Assembly: GCA_023436515.1 (NCBI GenBank)
Contig: JAEZIV010000341.1
Coordinates: 1 to 13,685 of the forward strand
Source: Bacillota bacterium
Lineage (GTDB): Bacteria; Bacillota; Clostridia; Acetivibrionales; DSM-1351
Reading direction: 5' to 3'
Length of the DNA: 13,685 nucleotides
The notes under the pieces were generated by a model, which had not been told where the DNA came from, ran no database searches, and saw only the letters and a program-made list of their open reading frames with translations. Of this stretch, positions 1 through 7,670 are shown piece by piece; positions within the stretch are counted from its first letter, which is position 1, and the number at the start of each line of letters is the position of its first letter. The position numbers and the translations under genes are program-made.

Positions 1-683
1 GTATGCTCGATATCAAGGTATTCGTTTTTGAAAAAGTCCTCAAACTGCAGCTTATCGATATCCATAAGCACATACCCTATCACCTCCTGAGTAAAGGAGC
101 TATGGATCTTGTAAACCATAGTATATACAGGTTTCCTGTCCTTCTCTGCATAGTAGTTCTGAGGATTGTCGATTAGAATGACCCTCCGTTCCTTCGATTT
201 TTTCGCTTTGGTATACCACTTGTCCTCTTTGAAATTGTAATTCGGATTCTGATTGATGCTGGTATAAAGGGTAAAAAAGGAACTGACGTCATTTTCCATG
301 AAAACTGCAATCTGCAAGTTGTTTCTTGAGTATACAAAGAGCTTAAGGGCGTTGTCGATGTACTCCGCATCCTTGTAGGAGTAAAAATCCTTATTTTCAG
401 CATTGCTGTCAGCAATTTTTTGGATGTAATGGTTATAAGCCAAGGAAAGGGCGATACTTTCGATTCCTTTAAAATAGGAATCAGTATTTTTAATCATCTG
501 GCTGATCATATAGTAGCTATAGCTCTGAGCCTTAGTCTTGACTGAATTAAGATAAATGACGTAGGAAATAGAGAAAAATATAGTGGTTGACATAAAAGTC
601 GCCAACAAAACCAATAGAAACACTTTATCTCTTATTTTCAATCGTTTAAAAGAGCCTCTTATATTTAACAGGAAATACTTCAT
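1..683 (-). CDS. Sensor histidine kinase, YesM-like, N-terminal part (cut by left edge)
   Basis: The frame is open from an ATG at 683 to the left edge (227 codons, no stop). A GGGGGTCACC stretch lies just upstream as a plausible ribosome binding site. A short basic cytoplasmic N-terminus (residues 1-20, with KRLKIRDK) is followed by one hydrophobic helix at about 21-44 (VFLLVLLATFMSTT...). A long extracytoplasmic region follows, with the look of a double-Cache sensor: a helical stretch (YFKGIESIALSLAYNHYIQK) and then beta-rich sequence including VIGYVLMDIDKLQFEDFF, typical of YesM-type kinases. The second membrane helix, HAMP, His_kinase and ATPase domains would lie beyond the edge. In this family the kinase usually pairs with an AraC-type response regulator controlling a family 1 sugar ABC transporter, and such a transporter is divergent here. 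Family assignment is inferred from architecture and context, because the catalytic domains are not visible. A Cache-type chemoreceptor is the main alternative. Confidence 0.75.
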   Translation of the reverse strand, partial: MKYFLLNIRGSFKRLKIRDKVFLLVLLATFMSTTIFFSISYVIYLNSVKTKAQSYSYYMISQMIKNTDSYFKGIESIALSLAYNHYIQKIADSNAENKDFYSYKDAEYIDNALKLFVYSRNNLQIAVFMENDVSSFFTLYTSINQNPNYNFKEDKWYTKAKKSKERRVILIDNPQNYYAEKDRKPVYTMVYKIHSSFTQEVIGYVLMDIDKLQFEDFFKNEYLDIEH

Positions 684-731
684 GGTGGTGACCCCCATAG
701 ATCTAAATATATTACAGGTAAAAATCTAAAA

Positions 732-740
732 ATTATACCA
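732..740 (-). promoter_or_regulatory. Candidate extended -10 promoter for the sensor kinase gene
   Basis: Read on the minus strand this is TGGTATAAT, a perfect -10 hexamer with the TG of an extended -10 element. It lies about 50 bases upstream of the kinase ATG at 683. No good -35 hexamer is seen 16-18 bases further upstream, which extended -10 promoters tolerate. It is a sequence match only. Confidence 0.4.
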
Positions 741-767
741 TTGTCACTGGAATACAGATGCTATACT
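741..767 (+). promoter_or_regulatory. Candidate promoter for the ABC transporter operon
   Basis: TTGTCA at 741-746 and TATACT at 762-767 are separated by 15 bases. That is short, but the -10 is preceded by TG at 759-760 (TGCTATACT, extended -10). The predicted start is near 774, giving a leader of about 90 bases before the ATG at 863. The element abuts the opposing -10 at 732-740, so the two divergent promoters probably interfere or share a regulator. Confidence 0.35.
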
Positions 768-774
768 AATAGCG

Positions 775-782
775 GGTCGACC
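775..782. promoter_or_regulatory. Palindrome GGTCGACC at the predicted transcription start, possible operator
   Basis: GGTCGACC is a perfect 8-base palindrome directly downstream of the candidate -10 at 762-767, roughly at +1 to +8. That is a place where repressors commonly bind. It is short and could be chance, and no regulator is assigned. Confidence 0.2.
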
Positions 783-847
783 AATTCTCAGCAACAATTA
801 TAGCATTTGTAACATTATTTAGAAAGAGGCATTAATCATATAATTCA

Positions 848-854
848 GAAAGGA
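848..854 (+). promoter_or_regulatory. Ribosome binding site that fixes the binding-protein start at 863
   Basis: GAAAGGA ends at base 854. It is 8 bases from the ATG at 863 but overlaps the upstream in-frame ATG at 854. The spacing favours the 863 start, which also gives a cleaner signal peptide. Confidence 0.6.
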
Positions 855-862
855 TGGAAGAA

Positions 863-2272
863 ATGAGAGGGATAAAGATTTTAAGTGTTATTCTGGTGGT
901 AATGTTATTTGCAACCTCAATTACAGGCTGCGGCACAACAAAGAACGACGGAGCATCAACCGTGTCGGAGGGCTCGTCGACAGCTACAGCTTCCACAGCT
1001 TCGGTCGAAAAGGCGAAAGAAAAGGCTGTTATCAGCTTCCTGAAATGGGGAGAAGGTTCTGAGAGGGATCTTGATATGGACAGCATCGAAAAGTTTAACG
1101 CAGCAAATCCCGACATCGAAGTAAAGGGAGAAGTCATCAAGTATGACGATTATCTGAGTAAAATTAACACCTTGATTGCAGCAGGTGCGACACCTGACAT
1201 TTTTTACATAAATGAATACCTCCCTGTAGAATGGGGACAAAAAGGTATTGGGGCCGATCTGCGACCATACTACGAAAAGAACGGTATTGTTCCGGAAGAC
1301 AAGTATGTCAGCGCAGCCTTGTTCAAATCCGGTGACAATAAGATCTGGGGAGTTGCTTCCAGTCTAGCTACCATGATGGTTTACTACAACAAAAAACTAT
1401 TTCAGGATGCAGGAATCCCGTTGCCATCCACCGATGCAACATCTTCATGGACATGGGACGAAATGCTGGCTGCAGCAAAAAAAATTACAACGGATAAAAA
1501 CGGAAAGCACGCTGACGAGGCTGGATTCGATCCCAAGTCAATTAAAGTCTATGGTATCCTTGCTCCTACCTTCTGGCTCCATAATATGAACCTGCTCTAT
1601 AACAACGGCGCTTCATATGCGACTCCTGACGGAAAAGCACTGGGTCTGGGTTCTCCGGAAGCCATCCAGGTCATGCAGGGCATATCGGATATGATAAATA
1701 AGGATCATGTAGCTCCTTCCATCGCCGTTACGAAATCCCTGCCTGCATCAGCTGCAATGCTCATAAATGGGCAGCTCGGTATTCTGCCCAGCGGCACCTG
1801 GGATGACGTGAACTTCGTGACAGAGAACTTTGATGTAGGCGTTGCGCCATACCCATCAATGAAGACATCAACATCCATCGCATGGGCTTCCTGTTATATG
1901 ATGTCAGCCTCCACGAAGTACCCTGATCAGGCATTCAAGTTCCTTCAGTATGTCACTGACGGCGATCTGAATGAAAATGTCTTAAAGATGAATCTGCCAA
2001 ATCTAAAGAGTTTTTACACTGACGAAGGTAAATTTACCCAGTGGTCCGACATGAACAAGCACACTCCGGACTTCCTGAAGGCAGTACCTTCCATTATGAA
2101 TATTTCCATCACTCCTGAGAATGTCAACCTAAAGAACTTCGGACCTATTGTAGACCAGACCATCAGCCCTGAAATGGACAAGCTGTGGCTGGGAGAAAAG
2201 ACGGCACAAGAAATGGTCAAGATCCTGGAAGAGAAGACATCTGGCAAGTGGCAGGGATACTGGGATAAATAA
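863..2272 (+). CDS. Sugar ABC transporter solute-binding lipoprotein (family 1)
   Basis: This is a 469-residue extracellular binding protein of a carbohydrate-uptake ABC importer. The N-terminus MRGIKILSVILVVMLF is a lipoprotein signal peptide ending in the lipobox I-T-G-C, so the mature protein starts at lipid-anchored Cys23. A Ser/Thr/Ala-rich linker follows. The body has family 1 (UgpB/MalE-like) features: an early KWGEGSERDLDMDSIEKFN segment, then GATPDIFYINEYL, WGVASSLATMMVYYNKKLF, TWDEMLAAAKK and LINGQLGILPSGTW. Length is typical of the family. It is followed by a stem-loop and then two permease genes, the standard order for this transporter class. The ligand cannot be read from sequence. 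The downstream GH63-like enzyme suggests an oligosaccharide or glycoside. An in-frame ATG at 854 would add three residues but has poor ribosome-site spacing. Confidence 0.93.
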   Translation: MRGIKILSVILVVMLFATSITGCGTTKNDGASTVSEGSSTATASTASVEKAKEKAVISFLKWGEGSERDLDMDSIEKFNAANPDIEVKGEVIKYDDYLSKINTLIAAGATPDIFYINEYLPVEWGQKGIGADLRPYYEKNGIVPEDKYVSAALFKSGDNKIWGVASSLATMMVYYNKKLFQDAGIPLPSTDATSSWTWDEMLAAAKKITTDKNGKHADEAGFDPKSIKVYGILAPTFWLHNMNLLYNNGASYATPDGKALGLGSPEAIQVMQGISDMINKDHVAPSIAVTKSLPASAAMLINGQLGILPSGTWDDVNFVTENFDVGVAPYPSMKTSTSIAWASCYMMSASTKYPDQAFKFLQYVTDGDLNENVLKMNLPNLKSFYTDEGKFTQWSDMNKHTPDFLKAVPSIMNISITPENVNLKNFGPIVDQTISPEMDKLWLGEKTAQEMVKILEEKTSGKWQGYWDK

Positions 2273-2297
2273 CAAAAATTATTTGTTTGATTATAGT

Positions 2298-2355
2298 GGT
2301 CCCCTCCGGAAATGCACAATGGTATCGGAATGCTTTCGGAGGGGACCTTTCTTTT
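2298..2355 (+). terminator. Intra-operon stem-loop with T-rich tail (attenuator or mRNA stabiliser)
   Basis: GGTCCCCTCCG (2298-2308) pairs perfectly with CGGAGGGGACC (2337-2347), an 11-base-pair GC-rich stem that short AAA/TTT pairing can extend. TTTCTTTT follows immediately. It lies between the binding-protein stop and the first permease, whose ribosome site (AAAGGTG, 2357-2363) starts just after. Such elements in binding-protein operons partly terminate transcription or protect the upstream mRNA, giving more binding protein than permease. That role is inferred here. Confidence 0.7.
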
Positions 2356-2370
2356 GAAAGGTGAAGACTC

Positions 2371-3300
2371 ATGGAGAAAATGAACAAACCAAGCAGGCGC
2401 ACGTTTTTACATAAAAATTCGAACACGATATGGGGCTACTTCTTTATATTACCGGCAATTATCGGACTGGTCCTGTTTTACTTTGGCCCCATGCTGTTCA
2501 GCTTTTTTATCAGCTTTAACTCGTGGGATATTGTCCGTCCGCCAGAATGGGTACTCTTCGAAAATTATTCAAGAGTGTTCAACGATGAACTGACTATGAA
2601 ATCACTGGGGGTAACTCTTTATTATACCTTGATTGCAGTACCTGCTACTACAGTTGTAGCTCTTTTGACAGCCGTACTGCTCAATTCAAAGATAAAGGGG
2701 TTGTCTTTCTTCAGAACGGCGTTATATATTCCCTCCATAGTTCCAATGGTGGCCAATGTCGCTCTCTGGATGTTTCTATACAATCCGGCTTTCGGACTGC
2801 TGAACCATTTTATCGGATTATTCGGACTGCCTCCACAGGAATGGGTGTATGCAAAGGAAACAGTGGTTCCTTCCCTGGCTCTTATGGCCGTTTGGGGTGC
2901 CGGAAACACCATTGTGATATACCTTGCAGGTTTACAGGGAATCTCCCATGATCTCTACGAATCTGTCGACATCGATGGAGGGAATGTGGTTCACATATTC
3001 ATCAACGTGACTCTTCCAATGTTGAGTCCCGTTATTTTCTATAACATGGTCATGGGAATTATCGGAAGCATGCAGGTCTTTACGCAGCCCTACATCATGA
3101 CACAGGGCGGACCCGACAACGCCAGCATGTTCATTGTATTGCTACTATACAGGACTGCTTTCCGTAACCAGGAAATGGGCTATGCTTCAGCAATGTCCTG
3201 GGTACTGTTTGTAATAATCGGTATTATGACTTTAATAGCATTTAAAACTTCCAATTCTTGGGTGTTTATTGAAGGTGAGGATAAAAATGGTAAAAAATAA
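2371..3300 (+). CDS. Sugar ABC transporter permease 1 (MalF/UgpA-like)
   Basis: This is a 309-residue integral membrane subunit of the sugar importer. About six hydrophobic helices are visible, near residues 21-45, 82-104, 118-137, 167-188, 218-238 and 274-293. The cytoplasmic EAA loop that docks the ATPase is at about 197-216 (ESVDIDGG ... TLP), with the conserved D-x-D-G and final L-P. TQGGPDNAS near residues 244-252 is typical of this permease type. The start has a good ribosome site (AAAGGTG, 7-base spacer). The 3' end overlaps the second permease by 14 bases, implying translational coupling. No ATPase gene lies in the window, so as often in Clostridia a shared MsmK-type ATPase encoded elsewhere is expected. 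Confidence 0.93.
   Translation: MEKMNKPSRRTFLHKNSNTIWGYFFILPAIIGLVLFYFGPMLFSFFISFNSWDIVRPPEWVLFENYSRVFNDELTMKSLGVTLYYTLIAVPATTVVALLTAVLLNSKIKGLSFFRTALYIPSIVPMVANVALWMFLYNPAFGLLNHFIGLFGLPPQEWVYAKETVVPSLALMAVWGAGNTIVIYLAGLQGISHDLYESVDIDGGNVVHIFINVTLPMLSPVIFYNMVMGIIGSMQVFTQPYIMTQGGPDNASMFIVLLLYRTAFRNQEMGYASAMSWVLFVIIGIMTLIAFKTSNSWVFIEGEDKNGKK
3271..3280 (+). promoter_or_regulatory. Ribosome binding site that fixes the second permease start at 3287
   Basis: GAAGGTGAGG lies inside the end of the first permease gene, 6 bases before the ATG at 3287. An upstream in-frame TTG at 3269 would overlap this site, so the ATG is preferred. Confidence 0.65.
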
Positions 3301-4120
3301 ATTCAAGCCCGGAAAAGGCGTTGTATACCTAATTTTAATTCTGCTTGCGCTTTTCAGCTTATTTCCGTTTTTCTGGCTGATCAGGAGTTCCTTTATGAGC
3401 TCCATGGAGATATTCGCTATGCCCATGCAATGGCTGCCCAAGCGGATGCGTTTCGAAAACTACAAGGAGGCTCTCACCGCGCTTCCTTTTGCAATTTACT
3501 TTAAAAATACAACCATCATCGTTATTCTTAATATGATTGGTTGCATATTAAGCTCCAGCTTCATCGCCTTCGGCTTCTCCAGAATCAGCTTTAAGGGGAG
3601 GAACCTATGGTTCGCGCTACTGCTCTCGACGATGATGATCCCCAATGCAACGGTTTTGATTCCTCAGTTTATCGGCTGGAAATTCGTAGGGGCGTACAAT
3701 ACCTACTGGCCCCTTATCCTGCCTGCATTTTTTGGGAATGCGTTCTTTATATTCCTTTTGAGGCAGTTCAACTATACCATACCGAAAGCATATGATGAAG
3801 CGGTTTTTCTGGATGGAGGAAATTACTTTACCATATACAGTAGGATTATTTTACCGCTTTCGAAGCCTTCACTCACTGCTGTGGGCGTGTTCACTTTCAT
3901 GTATAACTGGAACGATTTCTTCGGACCGCTGATTTATCTTAATACCGGCGAGAAATACACCCTTTCACTGGGGCTCCAATCCTTCATCGGCCAGTACAAT
4001 TCTCAATGGCACCTTCTGATGGCAGCGTCCACGTTCATCATCGTACCTATGATCATTATGTTTTTCTTTGCTCAGCGGTACTTCATAGAAGGGATCACGT
4101 TCTCAGGTCTGAAAGGATAA
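3287..4120 (+). CDS. Sugar ABC transporter permease 2 (MalG/UgpE-like)
   Basis: This is a 277-residue second membrane subunit, pairing with the 309-residue permease to form the channel. Hydrophobic helices lie near residues 11-31, 70-95, 106-130, 140-158, 195-216 and 243-262. The EAA loop is at 171-190 (EAVFLDGG ... ILP), a good match to the consensus. NWNDFFGPLIYL after the loop is characteristic of MalG-type permeases. The start is the ATG at 3287 with a strong ribosome site; a TTG at 3269 would add six residues but lacks its own site. It overlaps the previous gene by 14 bases. It ends 105 bases before the glycoside hydrolase gene, with a weak stem-loop in the gap. Confidence 0.93.
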   Translation: MVKNKFKPGKGVVYLILILLALFSLFPFFWLIRSSFMSSMEIFAMPMQWLPKRMRFENYKEALTALPFAIYFKNTTIIVILNMIGCILSSSFIAFGFSRISFKGRNLWFALLLSTMMIPNATVLIPQFIGWKFVGAYNTYWPLILPAFFGNAFFIFLLRQFNYTIPKAYDEAVFLDGGNYFTIYSRIILPLSKPSLTAVGVFTFMYNWNDFFGPLIYLNTGEKYTLSLGLQSFIGQYNSQWHLLMAASTFIIVPMIIMFFFAQRYFIEGITFSGLKG

Positions 4121-4125
4121 GACGG

Positions 4126-4162
4126 CTGCGGCCAGCATCATCTAGGGAAAAAGTCGCCGCAG
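4126..4162 (+). other. Weak stem-loop between permease 2 and the hydrolase gene
   Basis: CTGCGGC (4126-4132) can pair with GCCGCAG (4156-4162), 7 base pairs across a 23-base loop, with no T tract. It could be an RNA processing or stability element. It is not a convincing terminator, so the operon is expected to continue. Confidence 0.3.
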
Positions 4163-4225
4163 GAAAGCAGATGGTTACTCTTAAGTAAGTTAATATACAA
4201 CATATAATGAGAAGGAGACAGATAA

Positions 4226-6331
4226 ATGTTAAATATATCTAGCTGGAACACTTGGGATATCCGGTGTCTGAACGCTGTAATGAAAATACCCGAAATGGCC
4301 GAGCTTCGAGTCGCAGTGTATGACACGGATACGCACCTGTACCAGGACGAATTCCTGTGGTCCAATGTAGTCAGGTTTGGCTATCATCATCCTTATGGGG
4401 AATATTTTGATATAGATCTGAAATTCATTGATGCAGTATTTTCTTTGGAATTTGCCAGTCAGGGAGATAAGTTTATATACAAAATCTCTTTTAAAGAAGC
4501 TCAACCTAAATACCGTCTGAACATCGCTGCAATGTTCCGATGGGGAGCTAAAGGTGACATCATAATGGGCGACAGCTCCATCATAATGTCAGCAAAAGGT
4601 CACGATTACAGTCTTATCACTTGGGGCTTCCAGGACAGGGAGACCTTTGTCAATACAAACCACCAGGGCATTCTGTTCCATACTGACTCCCCGGTCTATG
4701 TCAGCTGCAATTGGGATCTGACACCCGATGAAATGGATGAATACCTGCTGATTAAGCGCAAGGAGTGTATCTCTTCCTACAGTCAGGGCGAAGGTACATT
4801 ATTGGACACTCCACAGGCTATTATTAAGGGAATTACGTGGAACACAATCTTCGAACCGACGGGTAACCGCATATGCTCGCCGGTGTCCCGTGCATGGTGC
4901 ACAGGTAACGGCACCGGCTTTGGCTCTTATGTATTATTTAATTGGGATACTTTTTTCGCGGGACTTTTAAGCGCAACACAGGATAAGGACTTTTCCTTCC
5001 AGCAGGTACGCAGTATCATGCAGGAAATGACTGAGGACGGTATGATCCCGAATTTCGGTGCCCAGAACGCCTGTAGTATAGACCGCTCTCAACCGCCGGT
5101 CGGAGCGTACTGTATACTAAAGCTTTATCGGCAGTTTGGGGAAATCGGGTTACTGGAAGAAACTTATGAAAAATTGCTGAGATGGAACTCCTGGTGGACT
5201 AAAAATCGTGACGGTAACGGCGATGGTTTGCTGGAATGGGGCTCCAACCCATATCCGGAAGGTCGCAGAGTACAGTACGAGGCAGACAACCTCCAAGCGG
5301 CAATGTACGAGTCAGGTCTCGACAACAGTCCAATGTATGACGGAGTAGTATACAACACTCAGACACATACCATGGAATATTCGGATGTTGGCCTGAATGC
5401 GCTATATGCCATGGATTGCTGGGCCCTGGCTGAAATCTCGGAGATTCTGGGGAAATCGCAGCAGGCAGAGCTTCTGGAAAAGGAATATGCCCGGATGCGG
5501 AAAGCTATGCATGAACAACTTTGGGACGATAAGACAGGCATCTTCCTGAACCGGCACTGGGACGGCCGCTTCAGCTACCGGTTGTCTCCCACTAATTTCT
5601 ATCCTCTGATTGCTGGTATCGCAACCCCTGAGCAAGCCCAGCGCATGGTAAAGGAACACCTGCTCAACGAGGAGGAATTCTGGGGAGACTATGTTATACC
5701 AAGTATTGCGAGAAACGACCCAGCCTTCCCCGACAACGACTATTGGAGGGGCAGAATCTGGGGACCCATGAACTTCCTTGTAGGTGAAGGCCTTAAAAGG
5801 TATGGCTTTCACGATGCAGCTTATAGTTTTGCACAGAAGAGCCAGACGTTGTTCCAGAAGGAATGGCAGGAAAAGAACCATATCCATGAAAATTACAATG
5901 CTGTCACAGGAGAGGGCTGTGATGTAAAAAACGCAGATCCTGTATATCACTGGGGAGGACTACTCGGTTATCTGGCTATCTCTGAGCTGATTGAAGCACA
6001 GCCTTGGGGCGGCATGAGATTCGGGAACCTGAAAGGAGAATACTCGGCAGTAAGAAATTTCCCCGTTGGAAAAAGCGACATCTATGATGTATTAATGGAT
6101 GGGAAATTATCAGTTCGTCAAAATGGTGTAGAGATAATGAAAACTGATATACCTGCTATGATCAAAGGATATGTTTTAGACGGGGATGTTCTCCATTTGG
6201 AAATTGTAGCTGAAAAGCCGGGCAACTTGGTTCTGAGGCCAAAGCCTGCCGTGAAGTCGGTAATTGCAAGGATAAAGGAAGAAACGATTGTATTTGACGG
6301 AAAAGATGAAATAATCATTCCCTTCCGTTAA
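4226..6331 (+). CDS. GH63/MGH1-like cytoplasmic glycoside hydrolase
   Basis: This is a 701-residue enzyme of the (alpha/alpha)6-barrel group containing GH63, E. coli YgjK and mannosylglycerate/glucosylglycerate hydrolases. There is a beta-rich N-terminal domain (about 1-195), a barrel (about 200-595) and a small beta-rich C-terminal part (about 600-701). Family marks in order: FNWDTFFAGLL (238-248), ESGLDNSP (362-369), YWRGRIWGPMNFLV (506-519) and HENYNAVTGEG (554-564). By analogy with the family, Asp366 is the likely catalytic acid and Glu555 the likely base. No signal peptide is present, so it acts on imported substrate. The ribosome site is AAGGAGA, 8 bases before the ATG. The family contains alpha-glucosidases and hydrolases of glucosyl- or mannosylglycerate. 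The exact substrate is unknown, and the URO-D-like, SDR and Dabb neighbours suggest an unusual glycoside. Confidence 0.85.
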   Translation: MLNISSWNTWDIRCLNAVMKIPEMAELRVAVYDTDTHLYQDEFLWSNVVRFGYHHPYGEYFDIDLKFIDAVFSLEFASQGDKFIYKISFKEAQPKYRLNIAAMFRWGAKGDIIMGDSSIIMSAKGHDYSLITWGFQDRETFVNTNHQGILFHTDSPVYVSCNWDLTPDEMDEYLLIKRKECISSYSQGEGTLLDTPQAIIKGITWNTIFEPTGNRICSPVSRAWCTGNGTGFGSYVLFNWDTFFAGLLSATQDKDFSFQQVRSIMQEMTEDGMIPNFGAQNACSIDRSQPPVGAYCILKLYRQFGEIGLLEETYEKLLRWNSWWTKNRDGNGDGLLEWGSNPYPEGRRVQYEADNLQAAMYESGLDNSPMYDGVVYNTQTHTMEYSDVGLNALYAMDCWALAEISEILGKSQQAELLEKEYARMRKAMHEQLWDDKTGIFLNRHWDGRFSYRLSPTNFYPLIAGIATPEQAQRMVKEHLLNEEEFWGDYVIPSIARNDPAFPDNDYWRGRIWGPMNFLVGEGLKRYGFHDAAYSFAQKSQTLFQKEWQEKNHIHENYNAVTGEGCDVKNADPVYHWGGLLGYLAISELIEAQPWGGMRFGNLKGEYSAVRNFPVGKSDIYDVLMDGKLSVRQNGVEIMKTDIPAMIKGYVLDGDVLHLEIVAEKPGNLVLRPKPAVKSVIARIKEETIVFDGKDEIIIPFR

Positions 6332-6380
6332 CACTAAATTTCTCTGTCCTTTTAAGTAAAATATCAGAAAGGATATATCT

Positions 6381-7610
6381 ATGATAAGTCAAAAAGATAA
6401 GGAAATAATACGGAGTTTAGCCGGAAGAGTCCGTGAAATAGCCGAATTGCCTGTCATGGAACAGCGTAAGAAAAGTATTTACAGCTTCAATGCTCTCAAA
6501 CCGGAGAAGCCACTGGTACTGTGCTTTCCGGAGGGAGCATGGAGGGAATTGCTCCCTGAAAGTACTATGGCATGTGAGGACCCCCGCCTCCGGACCTGGG
6601 AATGGATACTGCGCAGCCAAATCTACTGGTGGGAGCACATCAATGATGACAATGTATTAGAACCCTGGTTCAACATACCGTGGGACATCACAGTCGGGGA
6701 TTATGGAGTTGAAATAAAGGAAGTGCATGGAGAAGGCTTGGGCAGCTTCCGCTACGAGCACCCCATCACTGATCTGGAGAAAGACTTTGAAAAGCTTCAT
6801 TTCAGAGAGTACAAAGTTAACAGAGAGCTTGTACGTGAGAATGTCGGGCTGGCCGAGGAACTGTTTGGTGATCTGCTCCCCTCAAGAATCCGCGGTTACA
6901 CCTATAACACATGCTCTATTACATGGGAAGCTCTGAAGCTGATCGGTATGGAGGCTTTGTTTACGAATATGTACGATGACCCGGATAACCTACATAGACT
7001 CATTAGCTTCCTGGGCGAAGATCAGAAAAGGTATTACGAGTGGCTGGAGCAAGAAGGGCTGATTACTCTAAATAATGGAAACGACTACATCGGGACGGGC
7101 GGGGTTGGATATACCCATCAATTGCCTCAGAAGGATTTGGAAACGAAATCTCCAATTCGACTGATAGACACATGGGGCCGGACCGACTCTCAGGAGACCA
7201 TTGGGGCATCCCCCGCCATGTTTGCAGAATTTGTATTTCAATACCAACTCCCCATTCTTGAGAAATTCGGCTTAAACTGTTATGGCTGCTGTGAGCCCAT
7301 ACAGGACCGCTGGCAATTTATCAAGGACATACCAAACCTCAGGAGGCTGTCTGTTTCTCCCTGGAGTGATCAGGAGAAAATGGCGGATTACCTTGGTAAG
7401 AAGTATATTTTCAGCCGAAAACCGAATCCGTCACCTGTCTGTACAGATTTTGACGAGGAGATTATTCGGAAGGATATCCGCAATACTTTGAAAATAGCAA
7501 AGGATAATGTGCTGGAAATCATACTGAAGGACACCCACACAATCCGCAATCAGCCTGACCGCATCACAAGATGGGTGGAGATAGCCCGTAAAGAGGTTGA
7601 TTCAATCTGA
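6381..7610 (+). CDS. Uroporphyrinogen-decarboxylase-fold protein, not the heme enzyme (possible methyltransferase)
   Basis: This 409-residue protein belongs to the broad URO-D superfamily of TIM barrels, which includes heme HemE and the zinc- and corrinoid-linked methyltransferases MtaA, MtbA and CmuA. It lacks the HemE N-terminal PxWxMRQAGR signature and is longer than HemE. A Cys-rich segment at residues 300-305 (CYGCCE) sits where the methyltransferases carry zinc ligands. A conserved-looking C-terminal stretch reads ILKDTHTIRNQPDRITRW (381-398). Cys303, Cys304, Glu305 and His386 are plausible metal ligands by inference only. The ribosome site is AAAGGA, 7 bases before the ATG. It sits 49 bases after the hydrolase gene and its stop lies inside a 10-base tandem repeat. 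Proteins of this type are often found in clostridial sugar clusters without known function. Demethylation of a methylated sugar or aglycone is one hypothesis, but no corrinoid protein is in the window. Confidence 0.8.
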   Translation: MISQKDKEIIRSLAGRVREIAELPVMEQRKKSIYSFNALKPEKPLVLCFPEGAWRELLPESTMACEDPRLRTWEWILRSQIYWWEHINDDNVLEPWFNIPWDITVGDYGVEIKEVHGEGLGSFRYEHPITDLEKDFEKLHFREYKVNRELVRENVGLAEELFGDLLPSRIRGYTYNTCSITWEALKLIGMEALFTNMYDDPDNLHRLISFLGEDQKRYYEWLEQEGLITLNNGNDYIGTGGVGYTHQLPQKDLETKSPIRLIDTWGRTDSQETIGASPAMFAEFVFQYQLPILEKFGLNCYGCCEPIQDRWQFIKDIPNLRRLSVSPWSDQEKMADYLGKKYIFSRKPNPSPVCTDFDEEIIRKDIRNTLKIAKDNVLEIILKDTHTIRNQPDRITRWVEIARKEVDSI

Positions 7611-7652
7611 TACTATCTGATACAATCTGATATATTCTAATACACTCTTATA
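7603..7652. repeat. Five-copy 10-base tandem repeat at the URO-D/SDR gene junction
   Basis: Five head-to-tail units are CAATCTGATA, CTATCTGATA, CAATCTGATA, TATTCTAATA and CACTCTTATA. Units 1 and 3 are identical, unit 2 differs by one base, and units 4 and 5 match at 7 and 8 of 10. The stop codon of the upstream gene lies in unit 1. The ribosome site of the SDR gene (AAGGAG, 7657-7662) begins four bases after unit 5. The period is about one helical turn. Slippage expansion or a protein-binding array are both possible. Confidence 0.85.
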
Positions 7653-7670
7653 TATCAAGGAGAATTTTTT

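Noticed and set aside
854..862. ATG at 854 as the binding-protein start
   Set aside because: The only ribosome site (GAAAGGA) overlaps it; the ATG at 863 has correct spacing and gives a clean signal peptide.
3269..3286. TTG at 3269 as the second permease start
   Set aside because: It overlaps the ribosome site GAAGGTGAGG that serves the ATG at 3287.
4180..4208. TATAAT at 4203-4208 as an internal promoter for the hydrolase gene
   Set aside because: There is no -35 element, and transcription would start inside the ribosome binding site.
5402..5950. 182-residue minus-strand open frame inside the hydrolase gene
   Set aside because: It is antisense to a clear catalytic domain, with no ribosome site or recognisable domain.
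6381..7610. HemE for heme biosynthesis
   Set aside because: The HemE signature PxWxMRQAGR is absent, a Cys-rich site is present, and there are no heme genes nearby.
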